From Apostichopus parvimensis (lineage: Eukaryota > Echinodermata > Holothuroidea > Aspidochirotida > Stichopodidae), in contig KN886404.1 in the NCBI GenBank assembly GCA_000934455.1, positions 2,322 through 37,356 of the forward strand: a DNA stretch of 35,035 nt, given 5' to 3'. How positions within the stretch are numbered: the first letter of the stretch is position 1; each line of letters begins with the position of its first letter. Below are positions 1 to 9,700 of this stretch, piece by piece. The position numbers and the translations under genes are program-made. Under the pieces are notes generated by a model, which saw only the letters and a list, made by a program, of their open reading frames with translations, was not told where the DNA came from and made no database searches.

Positions 1-704
1 TTGGGGCGAGCAGCGAACATTTTCATGCCACGGGAAAGAATGAATTATCACCTACTATTCAATTTATTGATGTTACACACAAAAAAATGCTTATTTCTCA
101 GAAAATTTTGGGTGACAAAAGCCTTTCTAAGTGCCACCATTTTACATGTAGGCATTACCAGGATTCCAAAAAAAAATTTGAAAGGGGAGGGGGACACCTC
201 CTCCCCTTATACCCCTCCCCCAGGACAGCGATTCGTCGCATGGACCAGCATTTGCCTTCTCAAGAGTTGGGAGCTATGCATTGCCTACTGTGTTAAAGAT
301 ATGTTGCTACAGCGATAGCCACTGTGGTTGCCATGATGTTTGAATTACAAGCTTACTTTTGGTCTTCATTGAATAGCCTGAATCTCTGAAATGGCTCTTT
401 TTTTTATCAGTTCAGTCAGTTAAATTTGTATCAATTATTATACATCTGTTCACCGGAATGTAGTAAAATTGTGGGCACACATTTTCAAACATATTCCTTG
501 CTTTGACTGTGTCAATGTACACCCCATCCTATTACTCCAATATGGACAAGACACCAATTGTTGTGAGCTGCATACCATGTATGCTTTTTTAACGTTATTT
601 GGTAATTCCCAAGTGCCTGTCCTGCAGCCAAGGTTGTGTAGCCAGGTTTCACATGATAATCTTGTCAATATTTTATACTGTATGATATTTACATTACATT
701 TCAG
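1..704. other. Upstream region with no gene recognised
   Basis: No convincing exon is seen. A G/C-rich stretch near 180-225 (runs of GGGGAGGGGG and CCCCTCCCCC) resembles the inner part of the hAT-type MITE at 11.6-12.5 kb and may be a fragment of that family. Open frames here overlap on both strands and show no domain. The region just before 705 ends in a pyrimidine-rich stretch plus CAG. A 5' untranslated exon could therefore lie further upstream, but none can be placed. Confidence 0.4.
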
Positions 705-761
705 ACCTACAAAAAATGTCGGATCATCCCAGAAAGGCATGGGCAATATACTGGATTATAG
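705..761 (+). CDS. Exon 1 of Ig-HYR receptor: start codon and signal peptide
   Basis: A pyrimidine-rich tract and CAG end at 704. An ATG at 716 opens a frame that reaches the strong donor GTGAGT at 762. Joined in phase 1 to the exon at 1435, the first 23 residues have a short basic N-region (residues 1-7, ending RK), a hydrophobic core AWAIYWIIGSFV (8-19) and a plausible signal peptidase site after QA at 20-21. The acceptor-like sequence before 705 suggests either a further untranslated exon upstream or a chance match. The start was chosen because it alone provides a signal peptide for the Ig exon. Confidence 0.65.
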   Translation, partial: TYKKCRIIPERHGQYTGL

Positions 762-3700
762 GTGAGTGAAATACTCTTTAATGTATTGTGAACAGTATAG
801 TTTACTTATAACTGCTAGACATTTGATATTATTGTCGTTAGATCCATGAGGTACTGGTAGTAACCATTATGTTTATTTTACTTGAAAATAGGACGGTTTC
901 AGTTTTGACAGCAGTGTTTGATTTTGTGTGACTGTTGGATCATTCTTGCACACTGTGGCAGTCATATTGTATTAGGTTTTGATAGTTATGTAGCTTTCAT
1001 TATTGCCTTGGTAGTGAACAACAATCTCTTTGTGTGTGATCAATATAATGAGATTTGTTGATAACAGTAGTTCACTTTGTAAATATATCTGTTCATGGAC
1101 TCAGAATGTTTCATTTTGACCTGTTGCTGTTCTGAAATGTTACAAAGAGGAAAATGGTCAAAGTGTGGTGATCTAAGATTTTGTGTGTGAACAATTTACA
1201 AAACTATATACTTTTCCTGTAATGTGCAAACATTACTATTTCAGTCTGTCAATCATACAAAGCTAGCTGTCTATTGTTTCAGGCTGTAGGCTTAAAACAG
1301 ATATGTAGCCATTGTAGAAGTTTTTAGAAACAAAATTAAAATACAAATTATGTTGCATGTTAAATTATCTTATCAACATGCTAATACAGTTATTTAGTGT
1401 CTTTTATGTTGTGTTTTTGTTCTCCATCATGCAGGGTCATTTGTTCAGGCACAAGGCTTCAGTACTACAGTCGTTAAGGAAGGGGAAGATGCAATAATAG
1501 AATGTGGGTTACAGACTAAAGTGGAAGAAGGATACCTGAAATGGGAAGCTATAACAAATGATACTACTGTAGTCTTAGCTTATGATCTCAGAGACAGATT
1601 TTTTAACTGCGATGACAGAATCATCAATTGTACTATACATGCCAATGGTAGTATCCAACTGGAGACTGTTAGCAAGGAAGATGGTGCCAGGTATTACCGT
1701 TGCCTTAGAGGAGATGAACATGGGTACAACTATTATTCTGATCACAGGCTCTCAGTTTTGTCAAAAGGTTTGTAGTCACTGGAAGTATTCCTTCCTCCTA
1801 ACAAACAGATGTCTAAATCTATGACAGTTTGAGGTTTGACAGCAGTGTTTGAGTGACTCAGATTATTCTTGCTGTCATATTTGATTAGGTTGTGATAATT
1901 ATAATGTACTGTAGCCCTCATTAATGCCTTGTTAGTGAACAACATTGTTGTGCAATCTCTGTGTGTGTGATCTATATAATCAGATATTTGCTGAGTAGTT
2001 TATTTTGTAACTATAGATCTGTGTGTGGACTCTGGAAATGTTACCGTTGCCTTAGAGGAGTTGCACTTGCGTACAGCTGTTATTCTTATCACAGGCTCTT
2101 AGTTTTGTCAAAAGGTTTGTAGTCACTGGTTGTTAAAGTTTTATCCATTTTCACGATAAATACTTACAAACGGATGTCTAACTCTTGTCTTTTAGTTTTT
2201 ACAGGTTCTGACCAATCTCATTATTATAGTGAAGTACATGCTTTCATTTTGTAAAGAATTTGGGTTGAATCTGATTCTCCATATGAGGATTTCATAATGA
2301 GAGCACCACAGCCATTGTTTGTTAGTGAGACAGAGAACTATGTGTGGATAGTTCCTTTTCTTTCTTGTTGCTTTAGAGGAAACGTCTTCTCCCCCATCAA
2401 TTGAAACACCTCACAGAGAGTCAGTAAGTTCCTATAACATGGGCAAGAAGGGTGTGCTACATGGCTACAATGCTCCAGTCTGTGAAGATGATGTGGATGG
2501 GAACCTCCCAGTAGTCTGCTATCCACCGTCTGGTATAATTGTAGACAGAGAATATGAGACTATTCAGTGTAATTGTACTGACTCAGATGGGCTGATGGAC
2601 AGCGTGACATTTCCTGTAACAAGTTAGTACTCTTTGATAGTGTTTTCATTGCAGAAACTGGTATGCTATTAATGACATTCTTTATAAAGATGTAATACTG
2701 TATTTGTAGACTTGTAGTACAATAGCTTGAGTATGAGTACAAGAAGAACATCCCTTGAAGTATAACAACAGTAATGTTTGTCTAATATTGGATATCAGAC
2801 TATATTGATCTTGTTGGAATATTGTCAAAGTGAGAATATGAGACTATTCAGTGTAATTGTACTGACTCAGATGGGCTGATGAACAGGGAGACATTTCCTG
2901 TAACATGTTAGCACTTTTTGGTTCCTTGCTTTAGTCAGGTTTGTGTGTGTGTGTCTGTGTGTGCATCTGTGACACTGCTTGGGTACGCTCTATCTCAATA
3001 AGGAAAAGTTGGATTGAGGCCAAACTTGGACTATAGATCCGCCCTATGGAGAAGGTGTGCCCTATTGTTTTTGGTGCCCACAAAGGTCACCAAAGGTCAG
3101 TTTTGGTCAGTTTTGGTCCAAAAACCCAAAATATTAAAACTACAATAACTCCCAGTGCCAATGTGCGACAAGGTTGATATTTTGGGACAAGTTGTGAACT
3201 GGTTAGGGGAACATTTTGAAACGAACATTCATGTGATCCAAGGTCACCAAAGGTCAATTAATAGTATTTTTGCGATAACTTGAGAACGAATTGTCCGTTA
3301 GGATTGGGAGTTGCTTCACATTAGAAAAAATGTGCTTATTTGGGGAGGAAACGGGCGAAAAAGAAAATGTTTGGTTTGATGCTAGATTTGGATATGAAAG
3401 GTACCTTCCGATCAAAAATGTCAATGGGCTGACACCAGGGTGAGCTTTGTGTGTGAAGTTACACGAGGTCAAAGTTAATTTTCAAACATTTACTGCAATA
3501 ACTCCCAGTGCCAAGGTGTGACACAGTGGGACAAGTTGCAAATGGTATAGGGGCATATTTTCAAACATACCGGTCATGTGATCCGAGGTCACCAAAGGTC
3601 AATTAATGTTAAAAAACTAGTATTTTGGGGGGAAAAAATGGGCAAAGAAAAAATGTTTGAATTTTTATAGTTTTGATGCTATATTCATGTCTCACCGATC

Positions 3701-6700
3701 AAAAATGTCAATGGGTTGACCCAAGGTGACCTTTGTGTGTTAAGTTATATGAAGTCAAAGTTAATTTTCAGACGTTTAGTGCAATAACTCGCAGTGCCAA
3801 GGTTGATATTTTGGGACAAGTTGCAAATGGTATAGGGAAATATTTTCAAACTTAATGATCATGTGATCCGAGGTCACCAAAGGTCAATTAATGATAAAAA
3901 ACTAGTATTTTTGCGATAACTTGAGAACGAATTGTCCGTTAGGGTTGGGAGTTGCTTCAATGCAATCCCATTGTCAACCCGCATCTGGGTGACCCTTGAC
4001 CGTAATTTGACCTCTGGTGACCTTTAAGTGTTTTGGGGATTTTTACAGTTTTGATGCTATTTTAAGATGTCAAAGGTACCTTCTGATCAAAAATGTCAAT
4101 GGGTTGACACCCGGGTGAGCTTTGTGTGTGAAGTTATATGAGGTCAAAGTTAATTTTCAGACTTTTAATGCAATAACTCCCAGTGCCAAGGTGTGACACA
4201 GTTGATATTTTGGGACAAGTTGCAAATGGTACAGGGAAATATTTTCAATCTTAAGGGTCATGTGATCTGAGGTCACCAAAGGTCAATTAATGTTAAAAAA
4301 AATAGTACTTTGGGGGAGAAAATGGGCAAAGAAAATTTTTTGAATTTTTACAGTTTTGATGCTCAATTTGGGTTTCACCGATCAAAAATGTCAATGGGTT
4401 GACCCCCAAGTGACCTTTGTGTGTGAAGTTATGTATACAAGTTCAAAGTTAATTTTTAGACATTTAATGCATTTAACTCCCAATGCCAAGGTGTGACACG
4501 GTTGATATTATGGGACAAGTTGTGAATGGGGTGGTGAAACATTTTCAAACTTAACGGTCATGTGATCTGAGGCAATGTTATCATATCTGTTGACCCGCTT
4601 GTAGGTGACCTTATATTTCTTACCTTTTTCGATGCCATATTCAGATCTCAAAAGTGCCTTCTGATCAAATATCCGTTCACAATTTGTGATCACAAAAGTG
4701 TTGGCTATAGTGTTGGTTACTTTATGGGTACATGTACAGTAGGACCACAATTACTTGGACTATTTGAGCCCAATCTTGCTATGATAATATTATGTGTATT
4801 GTCATATACCCCTATGCAAGGAACCACAGTGCCCTTCGGCTCTTGTTGGTAGTGTTTTTCTCATAGAAACTGGTATGCTATTGGTGAAATCCTTTTAAAG
4901 ATGTTATGCTTATAGATTTGTAGTATAATAGATTGAGATTTAGTACAAGTAGAATATCCCTTGAAGTATAAAATAGTAATTTTTTTCTTACTGGATATTA
5001 GACTATTTTGATCTTGCTGGAATATTGTTAAAACTGTGACAAAATGAGGCCAACTTGGCCATTTCAATTCCAAACAGAAGTAAGCTAAAATCTTTGAAAA
5101 GTTACTTTTCCAAAGGAATAGGGTGAAGGTTTCTGACAATCTTTCCTTCAGAACTCAGCAAGATGGAGGGTTATGACAAGCAACAGTATCTAATATTGCG
5201 TTTCAATATCATGAGTGCAAGACTCAAAGTCTAATTAGTAGTCTGGAGGTAATCTTAGATTTGTATATATACATTTACTTCGCTCCCCACTTACCTGTCT
5301 CCCCACAACATTAGCACCTCATTCTACCATGTCTAGTATGCCCTGGTAATCAGTTAACACTGTGCACCCTCAGTGACCGGCCACTTGCGGTCAATGCCCT
5401 TCTTTCTCATTCTACCACCCAAAGTGTTTACACATACGTTTTCGTAGTGGATTAAAATCGTTCGGAAATTGCCCGGAATATATTGGATTACCAGGGCATA
5501 CTACACATGGTAGAATGAGGTGCTAATGTTGTGGGGAGACAGGTAAGCGGGTCACTCGTAAATATATAAACCAGTAAGTTTTATCATTTACAGTAGTTTC
5601 CAAAATTGGCAAATATGAGTATATCAGGTATCTATGTAATATATATTTATAGTGAAGTATATATGAAGTATAACAATACTTCCACTCTTGCTTTCTTGTT
5701 GCTTTAGGGCAAATGTCTTCCAGCCCATCAATTGAAACACCTCACAGAGAGTCAGTAAGTTCCTATAACATTGGTAAGAAGGGTGTGCTACATGGCTACA
5801 ATGCACCGGTCTGTGAAGATGATGTGGATGGGAACCTCCCAGTAGTCTGCTATCCACCGTCTGGTATAATTGTGGACATAGAATATGAGACTATTCAGTG
5901 TAATTGCACAGACTCAGATGGGCTGATGGACAGTTTGAGTATCCCTGTAACAAGTTAGTAATTTATAAAAGTGTTTATAATTTAGAGAACCTGGTATGTT
6001 GAATATTCTTGATTATTTGATCAGAAGTCCTCTTTGCTTTCAATTCCAGCTCCTACTTTCTCCCATGTGTTCCCTTTCAAATGACATGCATTATCATGCC
6101 TCTTCAAATTCTGATTAAGTTTGCTACACTTGCAGATGTTGGTATCTTATAACATTATCCCTTACAAAATGTTTTACTATCAGCCTGTCTGCGTGAATGA
6201 TCTTTATGTCTAAAGTTCACTACTTTCACCGTAGACCTGACTGAAACCTGACATGATTGCACCATTCCATTAATGTATCTGGTACACCCCACATGCCTAC
6301 TACTGTGGCTACTATGTTAAGGTAAACCTGCTGTAGGTGTTCTTACTGTGGAATAGGTTTCTTAACTAATGAAGTATTACAGTACATGTTGTTGCTCACT
6401 CATTGTGTGCAAAGTTTGTGTGGGAGAAACCAGCCACAATGAAGAAGTAACCAGTTTTTTGTCACCTAAAATGTATACTTAATGAAAATATTAAAAAGTA
6501 AGCTTATCTCCCTTCTTACTGTTTTGGTGTCTGAAAGGGACAGCTACACTATTTATCTTCCTTTGCCACAAAATGAGATACTTTTTTCATATTCACAGGC
6601 ATAACTCATTGGGTGCATCGTGGTTGGATGAAGGCTTTCATTAGTATTTTGGTTTTTTCAATATCACTAATAATTTTGGTATTGATATGGATTTGCCTTA

Positions 6701-9700
6701 ACTCGTGCAAGAATCTCAAAAAGTCGAACACAAACCGTGAACATGCAGGTAATTGTTCAATTAATTGATACTAATTCATAATAGTTTGAGTAGGTTTGAA
6801 CGTTTTAAATGTAAGTTAAATACTTGCAACGTGCTCTCAAACTCTGGCAACCTTGTAAACACGATATCTCAAGAAGTGAATGTTGGATATATCTCATATT
6901 TAATGTTTGGATGCTCTGTGTCACGTAGATGAACCCTAATGATGTTGTATGAAGTCAAAGGTCATTCCAGGTCTGTAGAGGTCAGTCTGCAAACAATTTA
7001 TCTTCTAAGAAACCTAAACTGTATCTCACAATGTATTATGTGGATTCCCCATGTCATGCACATGGACTCTCATTCTGTTATCAGTCATTTGAAGGCAATT
7101 CCATGAACTGTTTTATCAAAACTAGCTGCTAATGTTCTCAAAACAAAATTTCAGTTCCTCAAATAAAGAAAGACAGTGCTATTAACCTATTATGAAATAA
7201 TATTCCAGCACATCTCACCACATTCACTCACTTTAAGTGTACCTGATTAAATTCTAGGAAATTACAATTTATATTTACAATCCATAGCATCCTAATTGGC
7301 CAGTTGTTAATGTCAACAACTGAAGATAATGGAAAGTAGGCAAGGAATTCAAGGGAAAGTTGTGCTTTGAAACTCTAGGCCGAATTATTATTGATGTTTG
7401 TATTCCAAAGCTAAACACTTTTCCCAGGATATACAAAATTTGTTACAAAATTAGACTGGCTACTAATTACCAAGTGTTGACAAGGAGTATGTTGTAAGAT
7501 GCTCCCTTCTGGAAGCAATTGGTTTGGTGGGTGCTAGAAGAACTAATGTAAACAAGGGATACTTGATGGAGAATTATGTTGTAAATATGCTCCACCCTCT
7601 GGAAGGAATTGGTTAGGTGGGGGCTAGAAGAACTAATGTAAACAAGGAGTACTTGATGGAGAATTATGTTGTAAATTACTGATAATAATGGAAAGTAGGC
7701 AAGGAAGGGAAAGTTGTGCTTTGAACTTTAGGCTAAATTATTATTGATGTTTTTGTTTCAAAGCAAAATACCTTTCTCAGGATATTTAAACTCTGTTTCA
7801 AATTAAATTGGCTACTAACTACCAAGATGTTAACAAGGAGTATTCGATGGAGAATTATGTTGTAAATATGCTCATTCTCTGGAAGGAATTGGTTGGGTGG
7901 GGGCAAGAAGAAATCTACATTGTTGCAACTAGAAAACCTGTGTGTCAAGATGACACTATGTTATCTACACTGATATCACACTCAACCATTTCCTTCTCAT
8001 TCCACTGTTTATTCTTATTGGGCATACTAATAATTCTAATATCAAAAATTAAGCTAGTTAAAGTTACCTCATTTGATTAACAAGATATTGCATCTTCCAT
8101 ATCTATTAATCAACATTTCACCCACTCACTCTTTAGGATCTTTAGGAAAAGAGGATTGAATGTGTATAGTAGGGGTAAAGTGAACAAAGAATGAAGCCAA
8201 AGCAGAAAGAGAAGTGAGATGAAAAAGAGAGGTGATGATCAGATTAAAGGTGATTAAGTCTGCAGGATGGATATCTGTGTGCATTCCTTTCTTTGACAAG
8301 CAATCAAAAACCAAAATCAACTTTGGCTGTCCAACTGGAGACAAGTTTCTACATCAAGTTCAGAATGCATTGTACCCAAATATCAAAAACTAGATCAAAT
8401 CATTAATGGCAGAGGTATCACCCAGTACTCTGTACAAAAGCTAGTGCTTCATGAATAGCAGTAAGATAACAAGACTGCAGTAGCGCATGAATTCAAGTGA
8501 TATCTTAGTTTTATCTTAGAATTGTTGGCTAAATTAGATACCAGTAATGTAAGGAAGTCAGTGTAGATGGTTTGTGCTGATTTGTAGTAAGATTTATAAT
8601 TGGTTTTACCAGTTTAAGGAGAAGGTAATATAGAGCTGGCAATTGTCACATGAACTGATCTAAAACTATTACAGAGAAGTCTGACCAGTGCTGAAAAATC
8701 TGTTTTCACCTGTCAGTAAAGGTGCCAACCTGTGTGTGTTAATAATGGGATGCATTAAGGAACCTAAGTGAAAGTTAAGTTACACTGTTAATGTAAGTTT
8801 CATTGTGACTGTAAGTCATTGTTTGCTTTGGTTTCATTTTTCAATTGAGTCAACTTTGAGTTCCAGCAATTCTTTCTAACCCAACTGCTGTTGTCCAAAA
8901 CAAGTTTTCACTTTGGGTAATATCATTCAAATACCTACCAACTATAATTGGCTGAATAATCCAGTCACTTGGGTTTTCGAAGAGAGAAACTTCTACCGTC
9001 ATTAGTTGCCATGATCTTGACCCAACCATGCACCCAATGTTGTTTCTGACACATTCACATGTCAGATTTGTGTCCAAATACCATGGAGTAAATGTTTCTT
9101 TGACCAAGCCACATATACACGTATGCTAAAACATACACCTAAGGATGCACATGATTTCTACTTTCATTAGCTGGAGGTGAAGTAATTATGCTGTAAACTT
9201 GATGAGCTTCCTGAATAGGAAGTTGAGCAATGATTTTTAACTTGAAATGACAGGGTAGCTGACAGTGTCATCCATTTATTCTGAAAGAAACTGTAAAATG
9301 TCTATAAAATTGAACACACCATAACGTTAACAACAGCACCTAGAAACAGACATAACATGTAATGTTAACACCTGGCTCACCAAAAACATTGATATTCGGA
9401 AGATCTATACTAAGAACTGCTGTAGATGTGGCTTACCAAATACACATTACAGACTGTGTCTAGTGTAAAGTAACAATACTTCTAAACTAGGCAGAAGTAA
9501 CAGTCCTACATAGACTTGAATAACCATTAAAATGTGAAAGTCCATTACTGGACTGTGAATTTCTGTTTAAATAACCAAGAAGATGCTACGAAAAGGGGTG
9601 GTAGCATCCACAAATATAATCAAGGTGAATTGTTTCTTAAAAGTTAACATTATATCAGTTTTTCTGTTAAGAAAGGGCATCCCCTACAATAATAATGAGA

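Noticed and set aside
1-318. 105-codon open frame at the window edge
   Set aside because: It crosses a G/C-rich repeat fragment and shows no domain or splice context.
450-765. Two opposite-strand frames of 98 codons
   Set aside because: They overlap each other and the first receptor exon in another frame; neither has protein-like features.
7808-8080. Plus-strand frame with a hydrophobic C-terminal stretch
   Set aside because: It overlaps a 359-bp intronic tandem duplication and starts at a TTG; the hydrophobic part is AT-rich sequence read by chance.
8850-9107. Minus-strand open frame of 85 codons (contains TCECVRNNIGC)
   Set aside because: Uninterrupted and somewhat protein-like, but no family, no splice context and no second copy was recognised, so it is not called.
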